Assembly (NCBI RefSeq): GCF_030848805.1
Contig: NC_092363.1
Span: forward strand, 3,410,001 to 3,474,000
Origin: Temnothorax longispinosus
Taxonomy: Eukaryota; Arthropoda; Insecta; Hymenoptera; Formicidae
Direction: 5' to 3'
Length of the DNA: 64,000 nt
The position numbers were made by a program, and so were the translations under genes. Below are positions 34,341-48,764 of the stretch, piece after piece; the stretch's first letter is position 1; each line of letters begins with the position of its first letter. The notes below the pieces were generated by a model that saw nothing but the letters and a program-made list of their open reading frames with translations, was not told the origin of the DNA and ran no database searches.

Positions 34341-37336
34341 CTAAAATAAAAGCTATCTTTTATACATACTTCATGTCAAAACGATTATGCATAACAAGCT
34401 TAAATTTAAGGCAATAATTCTTTAACGTGTTATCCATTAACCTGATCTTCTATGTATTTTTTCATTTTTATACAAAATTTGTTGTACTGAAATTTTATTA
34501 TTTCGCTTGTAAAAATAAGTTCTCTACAATGTAGGTACAAAATTAAATAGTGTTACGGCAAATTGCATTGATTTTTCTGGACATGTTAATGCTACATTTA
34601 GTTTTGCATTTTACTTAACTTGGACAGTAGTCCGAATAGCATAGCGTTAATGAGCGCGACGATGTTCGACCGCAAGCTTCACGGCGTGGTGGAAGAACAA
34701 GCGTAGTTACATGTAGGTCGATCAACCTCGCGCGATTGTGTTTGTGTTTTCTCCGTGTGCTCCATACACCGAAACAATTAAAATTACTTCTGCGCCGTAA
34801 CGACCTCGCAAATTAGTTCGGGCAGTCAAAGGACGCTTCTAAAGGCCTCTCACCCGATGAAAGTAACGGCCCGCCAATTCGCAACGCGCTGACCTCAGGT
34901 AAAACTGCAACCTGCATCGTTGGTGACTTCCGGACGAGCGCGGAAGTGCCAAGTTCGCCCATCGTTACACCGCATACCGCGTATACCGCAGCAGTACTCA
35001 CAGACCTCTCCGCAACTACTATTATCTCTTCTAAACGATTTGTTCGATGCAGACTAGCGCGCTAATAGTCATACGAGCGAGGTTAGTCGCAGTCGAGTGA
35101 CTTTGGGTTGCGCAACCGAGTGGTTTATTTATAATTTATTTGTTCCTATAATGTAAGGAACGCACACTGTCCTTTTTTTACTAAATGGCATTTATGCAAA
35201 AAACAGAGCAAAAGTATGTCAATCAAAATAGATGTGGTCAAAATTTAGCATTGTTATTCTACAGTTAATGCATTATAGATAATTGATCCTTCAATTCAAA
35301 ATAGACTTTATAATGAAGAACAAATAATAATTAAGATATCAATCTCTCTCATTGCATGAATAATAATAATTTTTCATTTCGTATTCCAATTCCATTATCA
35401 TGTCCACTGAGATTAATACCATATGCCATTATAATAGAAATCCTATGTTATCTGTAATACTATATGTTAATATAATACTAATAAATATATATTGTTGTAT
35501 TAGTTTACATTATATGTGCTATTAGTCAATTTAGATTCTAAATTAAAACGCCATGTAAAAAAAACTAATCCAGACGCACCTAACTTTTCTAGAGATATAT
35601 ATGGGCTTCCTGTGAAACGAAGCACAAGTAAGTGCACTCTAATGGGAATAAGAGTGGGAAACTTTTCTCCCTTTTCAAAGTATGAGAGATTGTATCAGGA
35701 GAAATGCCAATGCTTTATTTTTCTACGTTATTGCGAGCAACAAGGAAGCAAGTCCCGACGGAATAAGGATCTCAGAGGATCCTTCGTGCGGGACAAAGAG
35801 AACGATCGATCGATTCTTTCCCAGAACTGTGGGTACCGTGGAGTCTGGCCTTGATCATAGAAATGGAGAAACCTAATATAAGTTGCCAATAAGACGGCAG
35901 TTGCCGTTGTTCTTACCCGCAAATTAAAACTATCCTCTTTTGCTGAATCCTCCTTCACCTTTATTTCTTCTTCAACAGTGTCGTCAAGTAATATTTGACA
36001 TTGAAACAACAATAAAATAGCAATATTTTCTTAACGACAGGAAATTAAGCAAAGACAATTACGCGAATAATTTTAAAATAAAATAATTGTAAAAAATAAA
36101 AATAATTTAATCGCGCGCGTCTATTGTTTCTAATTTATCGTCCTAATAAATGTTATTTTGCTCTACAATTTTAAATTAAACCGCAGTGTTATAATTGTGA
36201 TTTAAGAAATTCCCAAATGCTTTTTTCTGTCATGTTGAACACTATTTTTGCATAATTAAAAAAAAAGAATTTGATCGTTTCTGAATTTCAAATGCCTAAC
36301 GAATTCGTGCTATTATATGTCTCATCATGCAATCTGGTTGCATTGTAGAAATTTGCATTTCGAAATGCATCAATGTGTGGCAGTGATATTCCGAATACCG
36401 AATATCCTTGTGATAATAAGATAAAGCCGCGTATATCTCGTTCAAGCTAGTAGTAGTATTGACAGCACTGACAAGCTTTTACATAAACCGATCATGCACT
36501 TTTAGAATAGTACTATTGAGATTAATACCTAGCTTTGTCCCTATTCGCTTTCTGATGGACTTTTTAAAAATTCCGTACTTCTCTATTTTCCAGAACTCGA
36601 TACAACAAACATTCGTTTGATACGCGCATTCGGGTAGCTATATAAAATAAACAAATCGACAAAAATAAAATTTTTTCTCTAACATCTAATAAAGCTTTAT
36701 GCAAGGCAAAAATATAACTAACGGAATCTCGCATTTCTTGATAATGTATATATAACTTCACTATTATAAAGCATACATCTCGAAAAGTAAATTACTTGAA
36801 TTTATTATTTATTGTTTATTTGTATTTAGTGTATCTATTGTGGTGAACTTTTTACCACAATATTATTATTTTAGTCATCAATATCTACATCTTATTAAAT
36901 AGAAATATCACGTACATTGAATATGTTATAGCATCCACATAAAGGAAGTATATGAATATAATCACCATCCGTTAAGTGCGCTTCCATGTTTCACATCCTC
37001 TTATGTATATCTCACAAGATTATTTCTCGTTAATGCAACTAGAAAACCAGGAGCTACATAAATAATTTATAACTTAATACGCTCAAACAGGAGCGTGGCC
37101 GTTAAGAAAGATATACGACGATTTCCTTTATTTTCAGTCTGTAAGTGCAGAATTTTAGTAATATACTATAGTAAAATCTCAACACTTACAATCAATAATT
37201 TTACAAATTGGAACTGTTATTTCATTTTTTTTACGTTCATTAAATGAGACTGTAAACTAACTAAATAATTCATAGGTAAGAGATTCTGCAGCAAGGCAAC
37301 AATGATTCTGTGACATTCTGTACGTCTATGTTTTGT
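34341..37336. other. No gene supported
   Basis: AT-rich with a GC-richer island at about 34.6-35.1 kb and a mixed open region at 35.5-36.0 kb. No recognisable domain, RNA or long repeat. Confidence 0.5.
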
Positions 37337-37351
37337 TATGTTCTAACCCGT
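37337..37351. repeat. Target-site duplication, left
   Basis: TATGTTCTAACCCGT, repeated exactly at 37977-37991 on the far side of the retroelement. Confidence 0.95.
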
Positions 37352-37945
37352 GGGGGCATTATGGTTGGTGTTGGGCCTCTGTGACCATGTGAGATGCCGA
37401 TTCTCACATGGCAATAAAACTTGAAGAAATGCCTGCAGCTTCATTTGAAGCATACCGACAAATCCTACTCCCACGTCCTTGAAGACACGGTGTGTCGCGT
37501 GGCCCCTAGTAATGGATGACTCTTTGAGCCTTGCAGGTAACGGGAGAGGGTGAATGGCGAGCTTTCGGCGCCATAAATCCGGAACCCATCGGCTAAGGGA
37601 AGGTTAACCCTGACAGAAAAACCAAGCTTGTCTGGACGCTTTAAAGAAACAGCCCCACCATCGGACTCGGGTGCAGTTGGCCGATAACCAACCCACCTTA
37701 AATTACAACCGTCAAAGAAACTGATACGAATGATAGCCGGACGGCTTAATTCGAGAACAGCCCTCGATTGGAACCCTCAAGGCAAAAGAAGAGTTGGCAG
37801 GCCGCAGACTACTTGGAGGCGCTCAATTTTGGCAGAAGCTAAGAAAGGTGGGAAGACCTGGAACGAAATAAAAGCCTTAGCGAAGAACAGGACCAGATGG
37901 CAAGCTTTTGTATCAGCCCTTTGCTCTTCCTATAGGGGTTTATAG

Positions 37946-37976
<31 letters not shown>
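37352..37976 (+). mobile_element. Internally deleted non-LTR retrotransposon (RTE-like)
   Basis: A 625 bp insertion flanked by a perfect 15 bp target-site duplication and ending in a (TA)n tail (37948-37976), the signature of target-primed reverse transcription. The 3' half encodes the extreme C-terminus of a LINE ORF2. The 5' ~350 bp is GC-rich non-coding sequence resembling a 5' leader. Reverse transcriptase and endonuclease domains are absent between them, so it is a miniature element that must rely on a full-length LINE for movement. I call it RTE-like from the C-terminal G-K-R-R-x-G-R-P ... T-W-R-R motif and the AT tail; clade assignment is an inference. Confidence 0.85.
37680..37945 (+). 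pseudogene. C-terminal remnant of non-LTR ORF2 protein
   Basis: The frame is open through L-D-W-N-P-Q-G-K-R-R-V-G-R-P, T-W-R-R, T-W-N-E-I-K-A-L-A-K-N-R-T-R-W and A-L-C-S-S-Y to a TAG at 37943-37945. This W-x-P-x-G-K-R...G-R-P...T-W-R-R...A-L-C-S pattern is the conserved tail following the reverse transcriptase domain in many animal non-LTR elements. No enzymatic domain remains. The frame has no stop of its own before the element's end, so this copy is probably young. Confidence 0.85.
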
Positions 37977-37982
<6 letters not shown>

Positions 37983-37991
37983 CTAACCCGT
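37977..37991. repeat. Target-site duplication, right
   Basis: Exact copy of 37337-37351, directly after the (TA)n tail. Confidence 0.95.
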
Positions 37992-40900
37992 ACATACTCG
38001 TGTTATTCTTGCAATGATGATACGCAGAAACACCGTAACGTGACAGATCACAGCAAAAGTTATATACACGTTGATGCAAGGATTTCGTACTCAACGTCAC
38101 ACGCGACGTATTATATGCATATCCAAGTTTGCATTGGTGTTATTGCTCGGAGATTTGACTACCTCATGTTTACACGGGTATACTATATGTGTTGCAATCT
38201 GTGTAAATAAAAAAATCATGCAAGATTTAAAATGCGCTGTTGACATTAATAATAAATTATGCAAGAATTGCATATAATTACGTGTTCGCAATCAAATGAT
38301 TTAAAAAATTGCTACTAATAAATTTGACCATATTTAAAATGTAAATACGGCATCCAGTAAAAATATGCTAAACACTAGACATGACGAGTAACGCGACAAG
38401 CACGAATATTTTCTGTTTACACGTTTCTTCAGGCGACGTACGTGGTCGAACTTGTCCCTACGTGTTAGCCAACCTTACTTCCCGTGGTTCGATAAAACTT
38501 GGCGTTTTGCATAAAAAGCACGGGCGATATTTGGCGCTGAATATCACCGAGGTGAATACCTGGCGATATACGTGCAAGAAATCTTGACTGATGCCGGAGG
38601 TGGCAATTCGAATACCAAATAGCGCGGAGGAGCTGCGTTTGGTGTTGCGAATGAGAGGAGCGGTGAGAATCGCAAAACCGGAGCACGAGGAAACGAACAA
38701 GAGCGCAAGTAACGCGCCTTACTCGAAATTAGGAACTTTCCACTCGGAAATATTTGCTCTGCTTATTATTTATTGATAAAGAAACGGCGCATTGTGTTGT
38801 GTAAGGCGAAACTCGTTTAAACTTTCTCGTGAATTTCCATTTTTGTGATTGTCGTCTCGCGAACGCGGCGAATTGGAATTTTGTCGAGGAGAATATAGAT
38901 CTCATTTTATTAATTTTCGCGCTCGCTGTCTGCACACCTGCCGATAAGCAAATTCGACAGCATCGATGTATAATCGTATTGTCGGTTCCATTAAGAACTT
39001 AAAAACAAATTATTAACTTCATCCGTTGAGACTGCTCGTTGTTACAAATGACATAATCAGTGCAATATTTTTCGCATTGCGACAATCTTTCTTTTCCTAT
39101 TTCTCATCGTTAATTAGATGTTAATTAAAAGCGATTAAGAAGAAAATAAAACAAGCTTTATTTGTGATATCTCAATTAAATAGAAATCCAAAAAAAGTTG
39201 AAATACATTTTTTATAATTAAGGTCATATACCGATATTACGGGATTTGCGATCTCGAACAAGTGAAGCTTGTTATGCTCCATGAAAGCTCTACAGGTGCA
39301 CTAACGGCGCGGGCGGTGCGCATACGTACAACGCGCGTCGTCAATGTACCGGGGGCCCGCTGTATAAACAAAAGAAAGAACAGTCATAAAGAATCGGGGT
39401 CTCGTGGGCACGCGGTAACGCAGGAAACAAGATACTCTGCGTTTACATAATGCATGAGAAAGAATATTTACTGCTCCATCGGTGAGTATGTATGTACGTA
39501 CCTACATGTTGCATCGTATACACTTTCAAAGCTACTAGTACGTCATTGCAACACGGTCTATTCGGCGCAATATCTAAAGCTAAAGTTGACGCTTTACGAC
39601 GAATCTACTATTGACTATACAATGACACTCATAACATTAGTGATGTATACTACGTTTTCGCGATACTAACTTTATGCAATGTAACGTAATGTAATGCAAA
39701 CTCTGTGCGGCTATTTTGAAACGGACAAGCCAATACAACATTCTGACGAAGGAAATGGGACACGACTGTATAACAATTCGCATTTAGCAAATGATATAAT
39801 AAATGATTTTTAACTCTATATATAAAGTTTTTAATTTGACATCGTGATTGTTTCAATATGACAACAGTTTTGACACTCGTAACACATAAATAATAATAAT
39901 TATAACTTGCTACAAAATTTATACTCTCGCGTAAATCCTTACAAACTTTTCTGCATAATATAACTGATTTTTCTGTAAAAACAAAGCTCAAAGTAACATT
40001 TTTTATTTTGCGAAAATCCAGACAGCAAATGGGTCATGCTTTGCTGACTGATAGCTGTCATGAGATCATGGGTTTTTTATAAGTTGTGCTACGAATAAGA
40101 GACAAGGGCAGAAGAAATAGAGGAGATTTACGTCAATCCAGTTTGCCAGCCGAGAGACGAGTAATCAAATTTTCCTCTAAGAGATGGTGGCAAACACGTC
40201 GACGTATTTGCCGAACACTTGACAGAACTTCTCAAGCTCGATGGTTTTCTACGATTATACGTCCATAATGCTCGCACGCTGAACAGCATCATGATTGCGT
40301 GACAAAAAGTAGAAATTATGCGGAAACGAAATTTATTGCAAAAGATCGAATAAAAATAACGATGTTTTTCGATTTTTTAAATAAAGATCTATTTTTGTTC
40401 GAATGTACAATTATTTAAGTGCCGTTATAATTATTTAGAGTGCAGTTTATAAGAAGAACCTAGAACATCGTAGATCATGAGAATTCTCAATCCACTCCAA
40501 TTTCGTATGAGAATGATGCATGTTTAATAACTCATTTTCATAATTTTCATTTGCATTTATACTCCCTTATTATTCTAGACGCAAAGTTTCTCTAGCATAA
40601 TGACGTTTACATGATTATTCCACGCGCCGCCATGTCAACGCATGTTGCTTCTGTGCATTGAAGCGGATTCCACCAAAGTTTCGTGAGAATTTGATAATTA
40701 ATATTCATTACGAGAATCATATAGGCGTAGAACAGAATGTGACGTATTCCAAAGTGGAAACGTGGATGACATAAAACTAAGTTGATAAATAATTAAAGTT
40801 TGGGTCTTTTAATAAGAAATGTTTCGATCAGTTCTATTTGACATATGTCCATGTAATTTTCCAACGATCTATTACCTAATTTTGTTAATCTTAGAAAGTC

Positions 40901-43900
40901 TAATTTCCTGTCATTATATGGTTAAGATATGGTTGTCGAGTAGTTAATTATTGAAATTATACTCTTGTCTCTCTCTTATACACGGGCGACAGCGACATAG
41001 CAAAAATGTTGGCTAACCCGTAACCCGCGCGTAACTCTCGAAAATATATTAAAAATAAGAATTTAATGAAAATAGGTGCAAATAATTCTCTACATATTTA
41101 GGAAAGACTTTTTTGAAAACTGAAATGATTTATCTACATATAGTTATCAAGAAATCGTAAAAATAAAACAGGACCACATTTATTATTGCCACATTTCAAC
41201 GTGAATAATAACGTATTTGAGTTTCAATTATACAAACAACTCTTTTTAAACCATAAGAAACAGCAATTGAATGCATTCCACATATTTAGATATTTGCTAA
41301 AATTCATTTATTTCACGTGACGAAAATTTAACCTATATGCTTTCCCCCTGCCACGCCGCCTGCCCGCAGCGGGACGTCAACCAACCTCCTTAATATACTC
41401 ATATATAAAAAAACAAAATTAAATTAAAATATAAACAACGAGAACATATTTCTTTAATATTTAAAAAATTTGCTCAAAAATATCAGCTCTTTTATAATTT
41501 TTCTGTATTACCGAATTTATAATAATTATATTTATGAACAAATATAAAATGTACGTTTATTACAGTCCATCGTTTCAAATTCTTCTGAAACGCATGACAA
41601 TAGGGACGCGCCACAGAAGACTACCATCATTTTTAAATAATCGACCTCAAACGAGAAGAAAGAAAAACTTGTCTAAATCGGGTTATCCTACTGGGGGAAT
41701 GAAGGATCACGAGAGAAAAAATAAGAAGGCGGTTGGAATCTCGCTCTCTACGGGGTTAGAAACGAGACGAAACACCGATAGCTTCCTAGAAGCCGAGTTG
41801 CGAGGATCTGAATCAGCTAGGAAAAGTGTTTAGGGTCACAGGATGCGCCCGACTGCACCGGCAAATGAGATCGACTGAAAACTCCTCGAGAACCATCCAA
41901 ACCAATCCTCCCGGTGGAATGTATCACTTCGGTGTAGACGCGCACGATTAATGGGTTTCTCTTGGAAAAGGATCTCGTTTACGTCGGAGAAAAGTACGAT
42001 AGAACCGACAGGCCAGGCTGCTACCGACTTGGCTTAGGAAAATGTGTTTTTTTATCGTTGTACGAAGATTCTTGTGTGGGGAAGAATCTTTCATTCTTTT
42101 CAATAAAAAAACATCGCTATCAACAAATAGCGATGTCTTCTTTTCGATTTCGAATCACTGCTACGGTATGAAAATGATATGGTAAAGATGACCAAAATCG
42201 TTATAGATGTATCGGTAAAGAAAGAGAACAATTATTTAATTTAAACGAAATCTACGAAAAGATATATTTAACAAGAAATAATAAAATATTTCTTAAAATA
42301 TAAAGAGGAAAGAGGAATATATAAATCATATATTATAAAAAACTGATAACATATCTTTGATTGATTTATAATTTATAACTAAATGCAATCTATAAAAACT
42401 TTGAAGATATGATTATAAAATCCAATTTTATAAAATGGTTGCATTCTTATAAAGTATATCGGTTGATTTATCGACATGGAAAAAATGAAATTATCGAACT
42501 ATTGTGAGAGGTATATAATAATTTATGATTTATTTGAAAAATTTAATGTATATCAAATTTAAAATTCTTTTTCAAGTCAGAAACAGAATCTCTCAGTCTT
42601 TGCGTGACTGCACAAAAGCAGTAGCAAAGTAGTAGGTCCCGAGCACTCACTTTTATTTAACGATAAACTAATTTACTGTAACTTTTTCGTTGTCTAATGG
42701 CCTTTACTTAACCCAACGCACAATTTACAATCCAAGTTTCTATTGGACTTTTGGCAATGTGTCCAAGTTATGTTTGTTAGGCGTAACGAGCGGTCGCCTT
42801 GAAGTTTGTCAGAGGCAAAGGTCCCATGAAGTCGTTAAATTATAACGGAGGTACTTCTACATTTCCGAATATCCGAGAATTTCGCTTTACGAACGGTATT
42901 AAATGTAGAGAGAAATTTGGACATCGGTTATTGAATGTCGATTAGGAAGCTATACTATATGTGCTTGCATATGCCGTAAATTACGGCGACAAAATTTTTC
43001 CATTTCTACTAAAATGTATTTATTAGTTTTAGTAATATTAAGTTAAATGCAAATCTGCGTAATTAACAAAGCAATTAAATACAATTTTTTCAAAATATTG
43101 CTATTATTATTCAATTTGTTTATATAAACAAATACAAATTGTTATTTATTTCTTTTCTTCGTTGAAATTACACTACTAAATATAATGACATTTCTGCATA
43201 ATATCAGAGTTCGTGCTGCTTGTGTTATTATTAATTGTTACACATGTATATTTAATTTTAATTAATTAGGGTTGTTCGTGTGTAATTAACGATTCAAAGT
43301 ATTCATGTAGTACGCATGTTAGCTCAGTTTGGTACATCATATTGATAATTATTAATTGATTACTTTGAAAATATCTCCAAATTTCCGTAGTCTTCATTAA
43401 TTGATTAATGAACAAAAATATGTTGAGATTTTAATTTAATTATCTGGATTTTTAATTAATTTTTTTTATGAAATGCAATTTTTCAATGTCCTTTACCTAC
43501 ATGTAACACACCCAAACAACTATCTCGTTATATTGGATACTGTACATTAACTTGATTATGATTTTGTCCGGTGAGAGGACAAATAAGAGAAAAGTAACCA
43601 GCAAGAAATGATTTCGTTTATTCAAAAAGCAATAAAAAAAAACAGTGTACAAAAAGGGCGCTTGTGTACACATAACTGAATTCACTAAGCTAGAAAGAAC
43701 GTAGGCGAGAGATGCGGGGATCAGTGGATGAGAGTATCGGTGAACATGATGAAGGAGCGTGCTCCGAAACTAGAGAAGAGTCAAGCTGTAGCCGTTGCTC
43801 GCTCAAGAGACGAAGATGGATCGCATCACGTTGAATCCCGGTAGAACCTATCCACCTTCGACCCGCTAGCCTCCGCGAATATAGTCTTTCCTTTTTCTCT

Positions 43901-45732
43901 CCGATCGAGCTTTGAAAAAGTCCGTGATTCGATTGTAAAAATCTTCTCGTGCTTCGCATATATCGTTTAAGCAAACTTCACAACTTAACTTTATGCCAAC
44001 TATAGAAGCCACCGTTTGAGTTTAGATAAGTTTCGTTGCATGCAGACAATTGTCTTCAACTTTGGCATGGACGACAGATTCCCATAGACGAATATTCTCC
44101 ATAAATTTCAACTACCTAATTCTTATTATATTGATTTGAGCAACCAACCTCCTTAAGTTTAAGTTTAAGCTACTCTAATTTTATCGATCGATTAGAATAA
44201 AATAAAAATAGAATTACAAATATCACGTATCCGCCTAAAATGAAAAAAGCTCTAACAGTTGTAAAAAATTAAGAAATTCGGCACACGTCATACGGGATCA
44301 AAACTTTCCGCAAAAATGTTGAGGCTGACGGCGAAATTAAATGCGGACAAAGCCTTAAGTATTCCGAAAGCTGGTCATGATCGATAGCGCTGCGGATAAA
44401 GCTTGATTTAAATTTATTCCCTGCTTCAAACGATCACTCATCCGGCTCGCTAGTTACTATAAACGGATTCCTTTTGATCCCAAAATTCAATCACTCTTTT
44501 AATGATACAACCGAATTGATTTAATAATTAAACGAACGATTTGGTCAAACAAATATGCGAAAAAATAGATATATCTTTTATACTTGACAGATTATTTTCT
44601 TATAGTTTTATTGTTTCATGAAAAATATCGTTGAACTGGTCGTTTATATTTTTCTAAAACTAATAATTCATATTCTTCTAAAATTATTTCAAGTAAATGT
44701 ATAGTGTAGTGCAGAAAGTGGCAAGGGCTTGACTGATTTATCGAACGAAATACGCCGTATGTTCGCGGAGTCCAGAAGTAATTAAGCGTTAAGAAAATCC
44801 GCTCTGCCGCTCACGGGGTGAAAAACTTTTGAGCTCTTCTTCGTAAAACTCGCGCTACGCAAAAGTTAGCGTCGAGAACTTTGTCGGTTCGTTTCGCCTG
44901 GCGAAATGAGATGCGCGCGAAAACGCGAAGAATTTCGAGGGAGCCGACGCCGCTATCGCGTATACGCGTGCGATCAATAGCGTCACGGATAAGATCTAAT
45001 TTAAATTAAGCTCGATCCTGTCTCGGACATTAGAGTCCCCCTTTTTTCGCCGGCCGCCTCGACTTGTAGCCGATCTTTTCCTACAGCTCGGCAGGACGCC
45101 GCGACTGCAGGAATGACCTTATCAGATCTCGCTGCTTAATACTCTATTACCGGGACAAAAGCAGCAGGAAACGCTCGACAAGCCTTAACGAAGTCGACGC
45201 TTTTAACGTGCCTCTTTAATGTTAATTTAGAATTGCGCGCGCGCGCGCCAACAGTCTGATGCTCGGTTAACTGACAATGGAGATGCCGAATGTTCCGACA
45301 CGGCGCCGCGGCGCCCGTAACATAATTGCAAGAAAATATCATGAAGTTTCTTCTTTCCCCTTGTGCGTTTCTGCCGCCTCGCCCGCCGCTACAATTAGAC
45401 GTAACTGCAAAAAATCTCCACTCGTCTCTTTCTTTACACCTACTTTCCACTTTGCGAGCTGCTGCTTCGCAATTTTATTACAACTGTAGTTAAGAGTTCG
45501 CTCTCTTTCTCCCTCTCTCAAGATACTCCTTTAAGCATTACGAGTCATCCTTCGAATGAAACGGGCGTATACTATTTCTTGTTTTACTTCTACATTTATA
45601 ACCTCTATTGTTCTTAATAAAATAAGATTTAAAAAATAACATATATCCACATAAAAAATAATTTATATTGTAAAATAACTTCAAGTAAGAAGAAAAAACT
45701 AACTTGGGACTCACGATAATGAAACCAATAAA
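37992..45732. other. No gene supported
   Basis: Long AT-rich stretch with GC-richer patches at 38.4-38.9, 39.3-39.4 and 44.7-45.5 kb, and a (GC)n run at 45235-45248. No recognisable coding segment, RNA gene or transposase fragment. Open frames are short and overlap on both strands. Confidence 0.5.
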
Positions 45733-45900
45733 TTGAGGTAATAAATGGGTTATAAAGGTATAACGCGGTTGTTGGTGCGATAAGTTTTCAGATTAAGAGT
45801 GATTTATTTAAATTTAACAAGGAATAGTAATCCGTTAATCTAAAAACTTACGCACCAACAATTCCGCGTTTACTCTTATATAACTCATTTGTTATCACAA
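45733..45900. mobile_element. MITE-like 168 bp palindrome
   Basis: The left arm (TTGAGGTAATAAATGGGTTA ... GTTGTTGGTGCGATAAGTTT) is mirrored on the right (ACTTACGCACCAACAATTCC ... GTTATCACAA), giving arms of about 60 bp with modest divergence. The target site is not clear. No related copy elsewhere in the window. Confidence 0.75.
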
Positions 45901-47859
45901 TCTACTGGTCAAATAATTTAATGTGTAATTAATGCTCTCAATAAATATTAAAGAAATTGCACATTAGTGCTACAAACGATCGTATATTTCTCAAATATCA
46001 CGCTCTTTGATCCATATACTTCCGCCTCCAGCTCAATTTCGTCTCCCCGTTTCAAAAGTATCGGCAGATAGAAACATGGTCGTTACCTTAAGAAAGTACC
46101 AGATTCGTTATAAGTTCACACTCAAATAAACCCGTATGTCTTTATTTACGTATATCACATTTGATGACTCGATATCGATTGACTTTCAAAGGAACTATAT
46201 TATCCATTATAACAAAAGTATAAGTATTTCGCAGATGTCGCCAATAGTAAATTGAGCACGTGATTTAATACTATTCCTCCAAGTTTAAATACTCGAGCAA
46301 TATCCGAGGAAAGACAAAGATTTTCTCCTATAGCACACGCTATCGTTATCGTATTCTATTCTGCATTGTTTTCGGGAATGCATGCTGAACGCACTCGCGC
46401 CAGCTGAACTTTTAAAGCCCAATCTTTTGCGCAAATGAAGCAAAATTGGAATGTGGAATATAAATGACCTATCGCAACGCGCAGCATCGTACATTACGAT
46501 AGGGGCGAGACGGCGTGATATTGAACGTATTTGCAAATTGGAAACTCTCGAATAATCTCCGTAATCTTTCTTGCACCACGTTCAGCCGTCTCTGTAACGG
46601 ATTCCCGTCGCGTTCCTTGTAAGATATTTGTAAACCAGCTTTGAGTCATTAGGAAGAGTAATGTCACAACGTGTTTAGGGGAGCGCCCGAATTTGTTCCT
46701 CGTCAGCAATGTGGATACATAAATGCGAAGCATGAAATATGCAATGACACACATCCATATATGGTCATTAAATTATTTAAACATATGTACACGAATTTCC
46801 GAAATATAAGCTAATATACGATAGTAAAATTCATGCTATGCTGCATATTTATGTAAATTTTCTGTCCAGCAAATGCAATAAAAGTGACTTTGCAACGTCA
46901 CAAAGAGGAAGAGAAAGTGAGAGGGGAAAGATGAGAAGCATAGGGAGAGACATATGCTCTGCAGAAGAGACACGCGCTATCACATGCTATAATCCTGTCT
47001 CACGAACAAGAATCAACTGTCTATCTCGCGCGCCCAAAAGTCCCATTATGCAAACTCGGTAAATAGTTCTGCTATCTCAGATACACGGATCAAGGATATC
47101 GAGACTGTCGGGCGTGTCTGGAATATGTTATCTATTTCTCTTTCGGGTACGCGCGCGAATATATTTACGAGAGGTCTTGCTAGTAGCCGACACATCACCG
47201 ATAACACTCCGACAGACTGCATAACTTTGCGTGGCACGCTTCGCAAAGCGCAATGAAATAAGAGTCCCCAGTACCCTTTCGACTTTATTCGAGCACAGTT
47301 TCTCCGTCCGAGTATACGTATCCGTAGTGCATCAAGAAGTTCCCAATTGCGAAGTGAGCGGATATCTCTCTTTCGCGCTCTCTTACCCGCGCCCGCCATC
47401 TCCACCATATTGCGAAGATTCGAGCGGCGGACGGACTTTTGGTCTCCCTGGACACGAGAGAAAGCGATAGAGAAGAAGAGCTTTTTCATTGCAACGTCGC
47501 GACTTTCGCACGACGGCCGACGTTTCTGAATTTCAATGCGCCGATGCGGAATCTATCAGGTCCTCTGTACACTCGAGTGGATTTCCGTTTGCCGTAACTT
47601 TTGTCCATTGATCGTCGACTTTCTGCCTTTCTCAACTGAGACTACCCTAAGAATATCGATGTCAAGTACTTTTCAAATTGCAGATCTATGTAGAACATAG
47701 ATCGCAAATGAAAACGTGCGATATGTTTAACTGCTATATTTCAAAATAACTCTACAATCTTTTTCGCTATAGATTCCGTAATATTATAGCTGATAAATTT
47801 CTCATAACATAAAAATTAAATAATATAAAAAATATTTACTTTTATCAAAATTTTGATTA
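45901..47859. other. No gene supported
   Basis: Contains a GC-richer island at about 46.3-47.6 kb with overlapping frames on both strands (for example 47046-47489 minus). No motif or splice structure is recognised. Confidence 0.5.
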
Positions 47860-48764
47860 AGGTAGGGGGCCCAAATTTCGTCCCTTAGTCACTTTTTCGT
47901 ACCTGGAAACCGTATAAAATGATGTATAAGAGCTCAAAAATTTGACAATACCTTTGTTAAATATCTCTTTAACTAGAAACCAACCCAAATCGCCTGTATA
48001 ATTAATGGTTGGTACCCCAAAAAATTAATTTCAAAAGTATCTACTTTTGGCGAAACCGAAAAAAGTGTTCCCAATTTCGTTCCCATACTAAATTCCGAAA
48101 AAATGAGGTAATTACGATTTGTTTTTTTAATTTTCAACTTTATTCATATTATTTACTAAAAGTCATTTTACAAAAGTGAACATAATTGTAGTGGATTATA
48201 TAAAATTTTATACTCATAGAAAAGTAAAAACATGAATTTAGCAAAACTCAGAAAAAATATAACTTTATTTGAAAAAAACATTAATAACTTTATCATTATT
48301 TTTTTTATTAAGATGAGCATTTAGCCTTCCAAGCAAGTATCACAAATAAATTTCACTCATCCAGGAGACGAATTTAGGAACATAAAGGGGGACGATATTA
48401 GGAAAAACCCTCGTACTAACATCGTGGCTCCTGCCTTCTCAACAAGTTAACCTAACGGCACACAACTCACACACCTTTCTATTGACAACGTACCTAACCC
48501 AATGACATGCAGAGAACATAAAAACAACGCTTACTGTACATTAGGCGTATAGGACTATTAATAATAATATTGCAAGAACTCACGTTACCAAGAAAACGAA
48601 AAATCTTCATAAAACCAGTACAGAAGCTTCCTTAATCACTTAACTTTCACAAGTGGCTTTGTTTGCCTTCCACTATATGTATACACACACGTGCTGGCGC
48701 CGATAGCGCTTTTAGGGACAGGACCGAGAAATTGAAGGGGACGAATTTTGGGCCCCCTATACTT
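47860..48764. mobile_element. ~905 bp non-autonomous DNA element, copy A
   Basis: Ends are inverted: the left reads AGGTAGGGGGCCCAAATTTC inward, and the right, read inward, is AAGTATAGGGGGCCCAAAAT. TA flanks each end. The interior is AT-rich with no coding capacity. A second copy in the same orientation lies at 50519-51422 and is alignable over the full length with small indels, so both ends are confirmed by comparison. Confidence 0.85.

Noticed and set aside
34746..34755. TTCTCCGTGT-like string resembling the CACGGAG MITE end
   Set aside because: No partner end or arm sequence nearby; a chance match.
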